From contig NZ_JACHNC010000001.1 of assembly GCF_014205215.1 (NCBI RefSeq), positions 4,841,001-4,905,000 of the forward strand: a stretch of DNA of 64,000 bases. Reading direction: 5' to 3'. This document shows positions 1 through 8,051 of the stretch, piece after piece. Under the pieces are notes generated by a model. The model worked only from the letters and a program-made list of their open reading frames with translations. It was not told the DNA's origin and made no database searches. Within the stretch, counting starts at the first letter, position 1. Each line of letters opens with the position of its first letter. The stretch is from Actinoplanes lobatus. Its GTDB lineage: Bacteria; Actinomycetota; Actinomycetes; Mycobacteriales; Micromonosporaceae. The translations under genes were made by a program, and so were the position numbers.

Positions 1-727
1 GCAGGGTGGGCTGCCAGCGGCCGCCCCGGAAAAGGCTGAGCGTGGACTTCTTCGCGGCGGCGGCCGCGGGCAGCTCGACGCCGTGGTCGGAGGCGACCTC
101 GCGGGCCTCGTCGAGGCGGCCGCGGGCGATCAGGAAGCTCAGCGACTCGGGCAGGAACTTCGCCACCAGGGGCACCGCGACGAACAGCGGCAGCACCCCG
201 ATCCAGAACGCGGACCGCCAGCCGAACGAGTCGAGCAGCCAGAGGCCGAGGGTGGCGGCCAGGATGCCGCCGGCCTGGTGCGCGGTCATCAGTGAGCCGA
301 TCAGCAGGTTCCGCCGTCCGGCCGGGGCGAACTCGGCCACCATGGTGAGGGCGATCGGCAGCAGGCCGCCGAGACCGAGGCCGGCGACGAACCGGCCGAG
401 GCCGAAGGTGCCGAGCGACGGTGCGGCCGCGCAGACGCCGGAGGCGATCGAGAAGACCGTGGTGCTCGCGATGATCATCATCTTGCGGCCGATCCGGTCG
501 GTCAGGGGACCGGAGCCGAGCGCGCCGAGCAGCATGCCGAAGGTGGCGTAGCTGCCCAGCGTGCCGGCCGCCTCCTTGGTCAGGCCGAGCGCGGGGTCGT
601 CGAGCATGCCGGGCAGGACGGCGCCGTAGATGAACAGGTCGACGCCGTCGAAGAGGACGACCAGCCAGCAGATCGCGACGACGAGGGCGGCGAGATTTTT
701 CGATGAGCGGGGGGATGTGCGCTGCAT
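1..727 (-). CDS. MFS transporter, aromatic acid:H+ symporter type (partial)
   Basis: The gene runs off the left edge of the window; about 242 codons are visible, read by eye from ATG at 727 on the minus strand. After a short basic N-terminus the first helix ends in LFDGVDLFIYG, the DGxD signature of the AAHS (PcaK/BenK) branch of the major facilitator superfamily, and the loop after helix 2 has DRIGRK, the general MFS motif. The visible part covers helices 1-6 and the start of the central loop. It lies divergent to a GntR regulator, with two copies of the ATTGT-NN-ACAAT operator between them, the first only 28 bp from this start. It probably imports the aromatic acid used by the meta-cleavage enzymes at 1.7-5.1 kb; the exact substrate is inference. 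Confidence 0.85.
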   Translation of the reverse strand, partial: MQRTSPRSSKNLAALVVAICWLVVLFDGVDLFIYGAVLPGMLDDPALGLTKEAAGTLGSYATFGMLLGALGSGPLTDRIGRKMMIIASTTVFSIASGVCAAAPSLGTFGLGRFVAGLGLGGLLPIALTMVAEFAPAGRRNLLIGSLMTAHQAGGILAATLGLWLLDSFGWRSAFWIGVLPLFVAVPLVAKFLPESLSFLIARGRLDEAREVASDHGVELPAAAAAKKSTLSLFRGGRWQPTL

Positions 728-754
728 CACCGGATCGTGCTTGTTGTTCTCATG

Positions 755-766
755 ATTGTCAACAAT
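755..766. promoter_or_regulatory. GntR/FCD operator, copy 1
   Basis: ATTGTCAACAAT, a 5-bp inverted repeat with a 2-bp spacer, 28 bp upstream of the transporter start. The same 12-mer occurs at 830, 5139 and 5220, always in front of this catabolic island's genes. Confidence 0.75.
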
Positions 767-829
767 CAGTTTCACGTATCTGTCCAGCTCATGTCGTTGC
801 AGCTTCTCAGCGTGGGTGAAGTCCAGGAG

Positions 830-841
830 ATTGTTGACAAT
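830..841. promoter_or_regulatory. GntR/FCD operator, copy 2
   Basis: ATTGTTGACAAT, the reverse complement of copy 1, 75 bp away from it and about 110 bp upstream of the first GntR gene. Two sites in one divergent promoter region suggest co-operative repression of both the transporter and the regulator. Confidence 0.75.
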
Positions 842-950
842 CAGCGTCGATGCCTTCGGGAACAGCGAAGATCTTGACCGGCGGTGATCAGGAGAGCGCG
901 GTATCGTACCGGCACTGAACAGGCTGTCGGCACGGGACGACGGGATCCAC

Positions 951-1658
951 ATGTCTGCGGAGAAGAACCTCACCGGCGTACGCCGGTCACGGCCACGTGG
1001 CACGGCTGACGGGAAGGACAAGGCGACCGCACGCGACGAACTGCGCACCGCGATCCTGGCCGGGGAGTACATGCCCGGCGAACGCCTGGTCGAGGCGCAG
1101 CTGATCGAGCGGTTCGGGGTGAGCCGGTTCAACATCCGGCTGGCCCTGCAGGACCTCGCCGGTGAGGGCCTGGTCGAGATCCTGCGCAACCGCGGCGCCC
1201 ACGTCCGCAAGATCTCGCTGGCCGAGACGATCGAGATCACCCAGGTGCGGATGGTGCTGGAAGGCCTGGTGGCGGCACAGGCCGCGGAACGCGTCACCGA
1301 GGCCGAGGCCAGCGAGCTCGACGAGATCGGCCTGCTCATGCGCCGCGCCGTGGAGGCCGGCGAGTTCCGCCGCTACAGCGACCTCAACCAGCGCCTCCAC
1401 GGCCTGATCCGGAAGATCGGCGACCACGCCACCGCGGACCGGCTGATCGGCACGCTGCGCGCCCAGCTGGCCCGGCACCAGTTCATGCTGTCACTGCTGC
1501 CCGGCCGGCCGGCCGTCTCGCTGCCGCAGCACGAGCGCATCATCACGGCGATCCGCGACCGTGACCCGGCGGCCGCCGAGACGGCCATGCGCGAGCACAT
1601 CGCGAGCGTGGTGGAGGTGCTCCGGTCGCTGGAGGACACCCCGGCGGCCCACGGCTAG
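951..1658 (+). CDS. GntR-family regulator, FCD (FadR-type) subfamily
   Basis: 235 residues. Residues about 25-90 form a winged helix-turn-helix (RDELRTAILAGEYMPGERLVE, then FGVSRFNIRLALQDLAGEGL), and the rest is the all-helical FCD ligand domain with candidate metal-binding histidines in LNQRLHGLIRKIGDH and QHERIITAI. FCD regulators typically sense organic acids and release the DNA when bound. It faces away from the transporter and sits tail to tail with the dioxygenase operon. It closely resembles the second GntR protein encoded at 5293: both share RRGAxVRK, RHQF(M/I)LSLLP and xRDPxAAExAMR motifs, so the two look like paralogues acting on the same operator sequence. Confidence 0.9.
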   Translation: MSAEKNLTGVRRSRPRGTADGKDKATARDELRTAILAGEYMPGERLVEAQLIERFGVSRFNIRLALQDLAGEGLVEILRNRGAHVRKISLAETIEITQVRMVLEGLVAAQAAERVTEAEASELDEIGLLMRRAVEAGEFRRYSDLNQRLHGLIRKIGDHATADRLIGTLRAQLARHQFMLSLLPGRPAVSLPQHERIITAIRDRDPAAAETAMREHIASVVEVLRSLEDTPAAHG

Positions 1659-1665
1659 GCCGTCA

Positions 1666-2631
1666 CTACGCCCACTCGGCCTCGGCGACCGGCGGCGTGC
1701 CGTGGGTGTGGAAGGACTCGATCGTCTTCAAGCCCCAGGCCTGGCCCTTGGCGCGTTCCGCCTCGGTCCACGTGACCACCTCGTGGTCCGGGGCGAGCAG
1801 CAGCCGGGCGCCCGCGTTGCAGAGTTCGATGCGGTTGCCGCCGGGCTCCCAGACGTACAGGAAGAAGGTCTGCTGGATGGCGTGCTTGTGCGGCCCGGTC
1901 TCGATGTGCACGCCGGCCTCCAGGAAGACGTCCGCGGCGCGCAGGATGTCCTCCCGGGTGTCGGTCGCGAACGCCACGTGGTGCAGCCGGCCCCGCGAAC
2001 CGGTCCAGTCCCGGGTGTAGACGACGTCGTAGGACTTGTCGCTGAACGTGTACCAGACCGCCGCCCGCGTGCCGTCGTTCAGCACGATCTGCTCGCTGGC
2101 CCGGCCGGTCAGCGCGGTCGCCACGAAGTCCGCGTTCGGCGGCACGTCCCGCGCCAGGAAGTTGACGTGGTCCAGCCGCCGCACGTTCGAGCCGCGGCCC
2201 GGGAACCGCGCGGCCTGGTTCTTCAGCGACGGGCGGGTGGCGTCCGAGGCCACGTACCGCTGGGTCTCGTAGTAGAGACCGAACGGGTGCCCGTCCGGGT
2301 CGGTGAAGTGGAAGACCGGCCCGTACCCCGGCTCGTCCTTGCTCCACCCCTCGCCGAGCCCGGCGGTCTCGATGTCGCGCACCCGCCGCTCCAGCGCCTC
2401 CGGGCTGCGGGCCCGCAACCAGGTGCGGCCGATCCCGGAGGCGCCCGCGCCGGTCACCTTCACGGTGAAGCTCTCGTAGTCGTCCCAGGCGTGCAGGTAG
2501 GCGCTGTTCCCGCGCCGCTCGACGACCTCCATCGCCATCGTGTCGGTGAAGAACCGGACCGTGTCGTCGAGGACCGGGGTCAGCAGCTCCACCGCGGAGA
2601 CGTGGGCGATGTCGCGGATCTTCTCAGCCAT
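1666..2631 (-). CDS. type I extradiol (VOC-fold) ring-cleavage dioxygenase
   Basis: 321 residues, the length and two-module layout of catechol 2,3-dioxygenase (XylE). The C-terminal module carries the three iron ligands at the expected spacing: H155 in LDHVNF, H218 in LHHVAF and E269 in NRIELCN. The family uses Fe(II) and O2 to open a catecholic ring next to the two hydroxyls. The gene is last in a four-gene minus-strand operon and its ATG overlaps the galD stop by 8 bp, implying translational coupling. The upstream genes encode the lower gallate/protocatechuate 4,5-cleavage route, for which the usual ring-cleaving enzyme is a LigAB/GalA-type protein, so this VOC enzyme is an unexpected partner; its true substrate cannot be read from sequence. 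Confidence 0.85.
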   Translation of the reverse strand: MAEKIRDIAHVSAVELLTPVLDDTVRFFTDTMAMEVVERRGNSAYLHAWDDYESFTVKVTGAGASGIGRTWLRARSPEALERRVRDIETAGLGEGWSKDEPGYGPVFHFTDPDGHPFGLYYETQRYVASDATRPSLKNQAARFPGRGSNVRRLDHVNFLARDVPPNADFVATALTGRASEQIVLNDGTRAAVWYTFSDKSYDVVYTRDWTGSRGRLHHVAFATDTREDILRAADVFLEAGVHIETGPHKHAIQQTFFLYVWEPGGNRIELCNAGARLLLAPDHEVVTWTEAERAKGQAWGLKTIESFHTHGTPPVAEAEWA

Positions 2632-3676
2632 GGATGATGGCCCCTTCCGTGTTGCGACGGGGATGGACCCGCCCCTCCATGATCAGGCGGGCGGTGCTGA
2701 CGATCGCGGACCGGCCGGCTTCGGCGTCGATGACCACGTCGGAGAAACCGGTCGGATGCTCCAGCCGGATGGTGTCGCCGGCCTCGGTGTGCGCCACGCT
2801 GCCGGGCATCGCCACGGCGGTCCCGACGGTGACGGCGGCGAGCACCCCGATCGACGCGTGCACGCGATGCGGGATGAACATGCGCGTGCTCAGCGTGCCA
2901 CCCTCGGTCGGCGGCGAGATCAGACACATCTTCGGTACGGTCGTCGCGCTCACGTCACCGAGGCCCATCATCTTGCCGGCGAGCAGGCGCAACTCCTCGA
3001 CCCGGCGGCGCAGACGACCGTCCGCCTCCAGTTCGGCCGGAGTCTCCTCGCCGGTGACACCCAGTGACGCGGCGGCCATCAGGACCACCGGCATCCCGTT
3101 GTCGATCAGGGTCGCCGGGACGCCGTCCAGATCGTCGACGATCCGGCCGGTGGGCAGCAGCCCCGGGGCGACCGAGCCGGCCGTGTCCCGGAACTCCACC
3201 TCGATGCGGGCCGCCGTGCCGGGCACGCCGCTGAGCGCGGTGTCCCCGGCGTACTCGACCCGGCCGCCGGGAGTGGGGACCGAGACCACGGCCAGGGCGC
3301 CGGTGTTGACCATGCGGACGCGTACCGGGGTGACGTCGCCGGAGGCCGCCACCAGGCCGCGCTCGACGGCGAACGGGCCGACCCCGGCCAGGATGTTGCC
3401 GCACGGCTGCTCCGCGCTGACCCGCGGCTGATCCACCTGCACCTGGAGGAACAGGTAGTCGACGTCGGCCTCCGGATCGTCCGAGGCGCTGACCACGGCG
3501 ACCTTGCTGGTCAGCGGGTGGCCGCCGCCGATGCCGTCGATCTGCCGCGGATCCGGTGAGCCCATCACCGACAGCAGCAGGGCGTCCCGCTCGGTCTCGT
3601 CCGCGGGCAGATCCTCCCGGAGGAAGTACGCCCCCTTGGACGTGCCCCCACGCATGATCACCACGGGGACGCTCAT
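2624..3676 (-). CDS. galD: 4-oxalomesaconate tautomerase (PrpF/GalD family)
   Basis: 350 residues from ATG at 3676, chosen because GGGGGAA lies just upstream and because MRGGTSKGAYF, the invariant N-terminal motif of the PrpF family, begins six residues in. Other family marks are the Q/P-CGN element (SAEQPCGNILAGVGPFA) and a central NTGALA stretch. PrpF-fold enzymes are cofactor-independent isomerases; the GalD branch converts keto and enol forms of 4-oxalomesaconate in gallate or protocatechuate 4,5-cleavage. Adjacent ligK- and galB-like genes favour the GalD role over the methylaconitate isomerase role. It starts 22 bp after the aldolase stop and its TGA overlaps the dioxygenase start. Confidence 0.8.
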   Translation of the reverse strand: MSVPVVIMRGGTSKGAYFLREDLPADETERDALLLSVMGSPDPRQIDGIGGGHPLTSKVAVVSASDDPEADVDYLFLQVQVDQPRVSAEQPCGNILAGVGPFAVERGLVAASGDVTPVRVRMVNTGALAVVSVPTPGGRVEYAGDTALSGVPGTAARIEVEFRDTAGSVAPGLLPTGRIVDDLDGVPATLIDNGMPVVLMAAASLGVTGEETPAELEADGRLRRRVEELRLLAGKMMGLGDVSATTVPKMCLISPPTEGGTLSTRMFIPHRVHASIGVLAAVTVGTAVAMPGSVAHTEAGDTIRLEHPTGFSDVVIDAEAGRSAIVSTARLIMEGRVHPRRNTEGAIIHG

Positions 3677-3698
3677 GACTGTTCCCCCACTCGGGAGC

Positions 3699-4385
3699 TC
3701 ATGGCTCGTCCACGTACACGACGCCGAGCTCTTCCAGCAGCGGCCGCAGGTGGTACATGTCCAGGCCCAGCTCACCCGCGGCGAGCCGGGCCCGCTTGGC
3801 GTCCTCGTTCGCGGTACGCGCCCGCGCCGCCGCCAGGACCGCGGCCGCCCGCTCGTGCGGGATCACCACGACACCGTCGTCGTCGGCGACGATCGCGTCA
3901 CCGGGACTGACGACCTGACCGCCCACCACGACCGGCACGTTCACCGACCCCGGGCTGGCCTTCACCGTGCCCTGCGTGCTGACCGCCCGCGACCACACCG
4001 GGAAACCCATCTCCCGCAGCTCGGCCACGTCGCGAACCCCGGCGTCCAGGACCACGCCGATCGCGCCCCGGGCCCGCAGCGAGGTGGCCAGCAGGTCGCC
4101 CAGCATCCCGTCGGTCGACGGCGAGGTGGTCGTGACGACCACGACGTCACCGGGCCGCACCTGCTCCACGGCCGCGTGGATCATCAGATTGTCGCCGGGA
4201 TGGCAGGAGACGGTCACCGCGCTGCCGGCGATCCGGGCGCCCGCCTGGATCGGCCGCAGATCGGGGGAGACCGCGCCGCGCCGGCCGTCCGCCTCGTGCG
4301 CCGTGGACGCGCCGGCCTCCGCCAGGCCTTTCAAGACCTCTTCGGACACCCTTTTCCCGGTACGGACGACGACGTGCCGGGTCAT
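3699..4385 (-). CDS. ligK: 4-carboxy-4-hydroxy-2-oxoadipate aldolase (RraA fold, LigK/GalC type)
   Basis: 228 residues. The fold is that of RraA/HMG-CHA class II aldolases: DGRRGAVSPDLRPI near residue 35, the PGDNLMIHAAV loop, then LGDLLATSLRARGAIGVVLDAGVRD, where the R and D of the GxxxDxxxRD pattern bind metal and substrate. C-terminal GDAIVADDDGVVVIP is also typical. The enzyme cleaves 4-carboxy-4-hydroxy-2-oxoadipate to pyruvate and oxaloacetate and can decarboxylate oxaloacetate, the last step of 4,5-cleavage. The start codon overlaps the galB stop by one base (TGATG). The next gene, galD, begins 22 bp downstream. Confidence 0.82.
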   Translation of the reverse strand: MTRHVVVRTGKRVSEEVLKGLAEAGASTAHEADGRRGAVSPDLRPIQAGARIAGSAVTVSCHPGDNLMIHAAVEQVRPGDVVVVTTTSPSTDGMLGDLLATSLRARGAIGVVLDAGVRDVAELREMGFPVWSRAVSTQGTVKASPGSVNVPVVVGGQVVSPGDAIVADDDGVVVIPHERAAAVLAAARARTANEDAKRARLAAGELGLDMYHLRPLLEELGVVYVDEP

Positions 4386-5110
4386 CAGGACAACTCCTGG
4401 GTGACCTGCGGGTAGAGCCGCATGTAGGCCTCGGCGTAGGTGTCGTTCGGCAGCCCCAGGTTCGGCCCGGAGTTGCGCGACGCCTGGAGGCCGCGGCGGC
4501 TGCCCAGCTCGGTGTAGTAGGTGTGCAGGTGCTTCTGCGCGGCCAGAATCCGCATGGCCTCGCGCTTGGTCTCCCACACCGCGGTGATGTCGAGCAGCAC
4601 GTTCGGGAGGAAACCGCACTGCTCCGGCTGGTGCGGCTCGAAGCTGAACACCGGCGGCGCCCCGATGACCTCGCCCGGTCCCTCGACGCCCGGCGCCTGC
4701 GCCAGGATCCGGGCCTTGAGCGCGATGGCGTGCGCGAACGCGTGGTCGCCGTTGTACGGGTCGGCCGCCGCGTGGGTCAGCACGACCGACGGCTGCACCT
4801 CCCGGTACAGGTCGATCAGCCCTTGGAGCAGCCGCGGCGTCTCGACGAGCGGGTAGTCGTCGGCGTCGAAGAACCGGATCTCCGCGCCCAGCACCTTCGC
4901 GGCCTGTTCGGCCTCGGCCCGGCGGTGGTCCTTGACCTGCTGCAACGTGTACCCCTTGCGCCAGAGCGAGGCCGACTCGCCGCGTTCGCCGAAGCTCATG
5001 CAGCCGATCACCACACGCTGACCGCGGGACGCCGCCAGGGCGATCGCCCCGCCGGCACGCCAGACGAAATCGCCGGGGTGGGCGGTGAGTACCAGGGTCG
5101 AATCGGTCAT
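4385..5110 (-). CDS. galB: 4-oxalomesaconate hydratase (PIG-L/GalB family)
   Basis: 241 residues from ATG at 5110, which has GGGAAG seven to twelve bases upstream; an alternative ATG at 5149 would overlap the operator and is rejected. The N-terminal AHPGDFVWRAGG is the zinc-binding HPDD-like motif of PIG-L deacetylase-like proteins (here with G in place of the first D), and NGDHAFAHAIALKARI supplies the later histidines. In Pseudomonas putida the gallate-pathway hydratase GalB belongs to this family, and the ligK and galD neighbours make that role far more likely than sugar deacetylation. It is the first gene of the operon, with an ATTGTCAACAAT operator 28 bp upstream. Confidence 0.78.
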   Translation of the reverse strand: MTDSTLVLTAHPGDFVWRAGGAIALAASRGQRVVIGCMSFGERGESASLWRKGYTLQQVKDHRRAEAEQAAKVLGAEIRFFDADDYPLVETPRLLQGLIDLYREVQPSVVLTHAAADPYNGDHAFAHAIALKARILAQAPGVEGPGEVIGAPPVFSFEPHQPEQCGFLPNVLLDITAVWETKREAMRILAAQKHLHTYYTELGSRRGLQASRNSGPNLGLPNDTYAEAYMRLYPQVTQELS

Positions 5111-5138
5111 CGCGTCTTCCCATCCGATTACCAACAAC

Positions 5139-5150
5139 ATTGTCAACAAT
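5139..5150. promoter_or_regulatory. GntR/FCD operator, copy 3
   Basis: ATTGTCAACAAT, 28 bp upstream of the galB start, the same distance as copy 1 from the transporter start. This equal spacing suggests the same mode of promoter occlusion for both target operons. Confidence 0.75.
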
Positions 5151-5219
5151 CCGCGCGGCAGAGCTGCCTCGGAGGCGCGGTTACTCGACCGAGCCTAGGC
5201 CAACGATCTCGGCGAAACA

Positions 5220-5231
5220 ATTGTTGACAAT
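5220..5231. promoter_or_regulatory. GntR/FCD operator, copy 4
   Basis: ATTGTTGACAAT, 81 bp from copy 3 and 61 bp upstream of the GTG of the second GntR gene. As in the first divergent region, the two copies point in opposite directions. Confidence 0.75.
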
Positions 5232-5292
5232 CCTGTCGCCGGGTTGGAACACTCGCCGTCAATCAGTTCCGCCGGTCCTTGAGGAGGCGCGT

Positions 5293-5946
5293 GTGCCCGC
5301 AGCCCCGGTCGTCGCCGCCGTGCGGGACGCGGTGCGTGAGGGCATCCTCCAGGGCGAGTTCACCCCGGGGGAGCGCCTCGTGGAAACCGACCTGATGAGC
5401 CGCTTCGGCGCCACCCGGTTCGCGGTCCGCGCCGCACTGGCCGAACTCTGCGCCGAAGGACTGATCGAGGTGCCACCCCGCCGCGGCGCCCGGGTCCGCA
5501 AGGTCTCCACCCACGAGGCCGTCGAGGTCACCGAGATCCGCATGGTGGTGGACGGCCTCGTCGCGGCCCGCGCCGCCGAACGGATCACCGATCAGCAGGC
5601 CGCCGAACTGGCCGAGACCGTCGCCCTGCTGCGGCGGGCCGCCGAGACCGGCGCCCAGCGGCGCTACCGTGACCTGGAACAGCACCTGCACGACCTGATC
5701 CGCCGGATCGCCGCCCACCGCACCGCCGACACGGTCACCGAGACCCTGCGCGGCCGGCTCCTGCGGCACCAGTTCATCCTGTCCCTGCTACCCGCCCGCC
5801 CCGAGGTGTCCCTGGACCGGCACGAGCGCATCGTCACCGCGATCCTCGACCGCGACCCGGAGGCGGCCGAGGCCGCCATGCGGGCCCAGATCGCCGCCAC
5901 GATCACGGCCCTACGGGCCATGCAGCACCTGGAGTCCCTCCCATGA
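5293..5946 (+). CDS. second GntR-family FCD regulator
   Basis: 217 residues from GTG at 5293, chosen because GAGGAGG lies six bases upstream; the open frame reaches back to 5140 but that extension runs through operator copy 4 and has no ribosome site. The protein has a winged helix (VRDAVREGILQGEFTPGERLVE, FGATRFAVRAALAEL) and an FCD domain with LEQHLHDLIRRIAAHR and DRHERIVTAI. It resembles the GntR protein at 951 along its whole length. Both are divergent to a target operon and both have the same operator pair, so they may cross-regulate the transporter and the ring-cleavage operon. Confidence 0.9.
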   Translation: MPAAPVVAAVRDAVREGILQGEFTPGERLVETDLMSRFGATRFAVRAALAELCAEGLIEVPPRRGARVRKVSTHEAVEVTEIRMVVDGLVAARAAERITDQQAAELAETVALLRRAAETGAQRRYRDLEQHLHDLIRRIAAHRTADTVTETLRGRLLRHQFILSLLPARPEVSLDRHERIVTAILDRDPEAAEAAMRAQIAATITALRAMQHLESLP

Positions 5947-5974
5947 CGAAGACTGTTGACTCGGAGGTCCTTTC

Positions 5975-6754
5975 ATGACGGGAACCGTCATCGCCGTCCT
6001 CGGCCTGGGTGAGGCGGGTGGTCTCATCGCGGCCGGCCTGGTCGCCGCGGGCGCCACCGTCCAGGGCTACGACCCGAAGGTCCCGCCCCCGGCCGGGGTG
6101 CGGGCCGCCGGCAGCGACGCCGAGGCGTGCGCCGGCGCGTCGATCGTGCTCAGCGTCAACAGCGCCGCCGACGCGGCGGACGCCCTACGCGACTCACTGC
6201 CGTCGCTGGCCCCCGGCACGATCTGGGCCGATCTCAACACCGCGACACCCGGCCTCAAGGAGACGCTCGCGGCGCTCGGCGGCCAGACGGTACGGGTGGT
6301 CGACGTCGCCCTGATGTCCCCGGTGCCCGGCCGTGGGCTGCACACCCCGATGACCGCCAGCGGCCCGGCCGCCGCCGAGTTCGCCACCGTGCTCGGCGAG
6401 TACGGCGCGACGGTCACCGTGCTGGACGGCCCGGTCGGTGCGGCCGCCACCCGCAAACTGCTGCGCAGCGTCTTCTACAAGGGCATGGCCGCCGCCGTCA
6501 CCGAGGCCCTGACCGCCGCCCGGGCCGCCGGTCTGGAGGAGTGGCTGCGCGGCAACATCCGCGAGGAGCTGATCCGCAGCGACGCCGGCACCCTGGACCG
6601 CCTGATCGACGGCTCCGTCAAGCACGCGGTTCGCCGCCGCGAGGAGATGGCCGCCGCCACCGAGCTGCTCGAGGACCTGGGCGTGCCGCCCCGCATCGCC
6701 CCCGCCGCCCGCGACATCCTCGCCGACCTGGCCGAACACCGGCAACCCACCTGA
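5975..6754 (+). CDS. NAD(P)-binding dehydrogenase, 6PGDH/3-hydroxyisobutyrate dehydrogenase-like
   Basis: 259 residues with GGAGGTCC eight bases before ATG. The N-terminus VLGLGEAGGLIAAGLVAAG is a Rossmann GxGxxG fold followed by GYDPK, whose acidic residue at the end of strand 2 favours NAD over NADP. Residues about 110-180 are the substrate-binding stretch (DVALMSPVPGRG) and about 145-155 contain the usual G-x-x-G-x-x-x-x-x-K pattern (GAAATRKLLRSVFYKG). The C-terminus resembles the DUF1932 domain found with such dehydrogenases. It follows the second GntR gene by 28 bp, so it may be co-transcribed and act on an oxo- or hydroxy-acid of the same catabolic island; the substrate is not determinable. 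Confidence 0.75.
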   Translation: MTGTVIAVLGLGEAGGLIAAGLVAAGATVQGYDPKVPPPAGVRAAGSDAEACAGASIVLSVNSAADAADALRDSLPSLAPGTIWADLNTATPGLKETLAALGGQTVRVVDVALMSPVPGRGLHTPMTASGPAAAEFATVLGEYGATVTVLDGPVGAAATRKLLRSVFYKGMAAAVTEALTAARAAGLEEWLRGNIREELIRSDAGTLDRLIDGSVKHAVRRREEMAAATELLEDLGVPPRIAPAARDILADLAEHRQPT

Positions 6755-6782
6755 CCGCCCACCAGCGCCGCACCCTCGACCA

Positions 6783-6871
6783 CCCGGCAGGGCAGGCCCG
6801 CCTGCCCCGCCCTGCCGGGCCGACCTCACTCGGCTTGTTGTGGGGCCTGCCATTGAGGCAGGCCCCACAAC
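6783..6871. terminator. pair of hairpins between convergent genes
   Basis: Two stem-loops fill this 241-bp convergent gap. The first has a 10-bp stem (CCCGGCAGGG with CCCTGCCGGG, 6783-6819). The second has a perfect 15-bp stem with a five-base loop (6837-6871; arms GTTGTGGGGCCTGCC and its complement). No U-tract follows, as is common in actinobacteria. It separates the dehydrogenase from the amidoligase operon. I see nothing else in 6755-6995. Confidence 0.75.
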
Positions 6872-6995
6872 CGGCTGGACCACCCGCTCAAGCCCGGCGG
6901 GCGCGGCACGGTCCGTGCCACGCACGGGCGTCGCGGTGCGCCACGGGACGGCCGGAATGTGTCCGGGAGCGCTCCACCCCGTACCGGAAGGGGGG

Positions 6996-8051
6996 TTATT
7001 GATCTTGAACTAGGGTTGCCGCGGCCATCTCCAGGAGCGCGTCGGGGGTCGCCGGGCCCGAGGGGATCGGGGTCGGGTCGAGGCAGCGGTCGAGCAGGAG
7101 CTCGACCAGGGCGGCGCGGTGCACGATCTCGTCCGCGTCGATGGCGCCGGGGAGGATCCGGATCTCCACGGTGTCGCGCAGGGGAGGGGCGTCGGTCAGC
7201 ACCTGCGTCAGATTCACATCATAAAATTTCGTGATCTGTCCGGTTTGGGCTGCCTGGCGTAGCTCGGCGGTCGTGGGCGCTCCGGCGACGACATCCACCA
7301 GCGGCTCCGGCAGCGGGGCCAGACGGCGGCAGGCCGGATTGGTGGCCAGCAGCGTCCGCAACGGCTCCCGCCAGTGCGCGAACAGCCGGATCAGATTGGC
7401 CAGCGCCGCCGGTGAGCGGAACGGGCCGCCGTCGACGTGCAGGTGCACGGCCGCCTCGTGCGGGACCGTGAAACCGAGCCCCCGGGCGGCCCCGAGCAGG
7501 AACGACAGCTCCGCGTGATGGTCCGCCGACAGCGGTGGGGTGATGATCTCGCAGGGGCGTTCCCGTTCGCCGCCGGCGGGGGAGGCCAGGGCGATCGTGG
7601 CGCCGGCCGCGTCGTTCAGGCGGTAGATGTCGCCGTGCCGTTCGACCGTGGTGCCCCACAGGTCGGCCGCCGGCTCCAGCACCCGGGGCAGGGTGGTCCC
7701 GGGATCGCAGCGGGCGGAGAGCAGGCGCAGCAGCCGGGTGTCGTCGGTCAGCACCCGGAACCAGCCGGGGAGGGCCGGCGCCCGGGGGTCGAGCCCGTGC
7801 GTCAGGGTGATGTCGTCGACCAGCGTGCACAGCGGCGAACCGTCCGGCCGGCGCACCTCGAAACCCTGGGTGAGGTGCAGGAACCGTCCCAGGCCGGGAA
7901 CCAGGGACGGCTCGCTGTCGTGGTGCCACACCGGCCGGACACTGCCTCCGCAGCGTCCGGCCAGGTCCAGCGCGAGCGTGCGCCGGCTGACCCCGGGTGG
8001 GGCCATCAGCTCGATCTCGAAGCCGATGCGCCGGCGCAGCCCGGGAATCAC
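6996..8051 (-). CDS. putative amidoligase-family enzyme
   Basis: 351 residues from GTG at 8051; the start overlaps the upstream stop as GTGA, so the longer frame to 8138 is rejected. RIGFEIELMAPPG at residues 8-20 is the N-terminal GFExE motif of the amidoligase_2 family, a branch of the ATP-grasp/glutamine-synthetase-like COOH-NH2 ligases. Further fitting elements are PCEIITPPL (residues about 170-180), PHEAAVHLHVDGG with the family's HxHVD, and VEIRILPG near the C-terminus. Family members form peptide-like bonds, and known ones appear in peptide-modification or cell-wall contexts, but no substrate is established here. It is the last gene of a sigma factor / repeat protein / amidoligase operon, which suggests a stress- or envelope-triggered modification reaction. 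Confidence 0.7.
   Translation of the reverse strand: MIPGLRRRIGFEIELMAPPGVSRRTLALDLAGRCGGSVRPVWHHDSEPSLVPGLGRFLHLTQGFEVRRPDGSPLCTLVDDITLTHGLDPRAPALPGWFRVLTDDTRLLRLLSARCDPGTTLPRVLEPAADLWGTTVERHGDIYRLNDAAGATIALASPAGGERERPCEIITPPLSADHHAELSFLLGAARGLGFTVPHEAAVHLHVDGGPFRSPAALANLIRLFAHWREPLRTLLATNPACRRLAPLPEPLVDVVAGAPTTAELRQAAQTGQITKFYDVNLTQVLTDAPPLRDTVEIRILPGAIDADEIVHRAALVELLLDRCLDPTPIPSGPATPDALLEMAAATLVQDQ

Noticed and set aside
4385..5123. Frameshift between the galB and ligK frames
   Set aside because: The long open frame 3699-5123 crosses galB in the wrong phase; two separate genes with a TGATG overlap explain the sequence.
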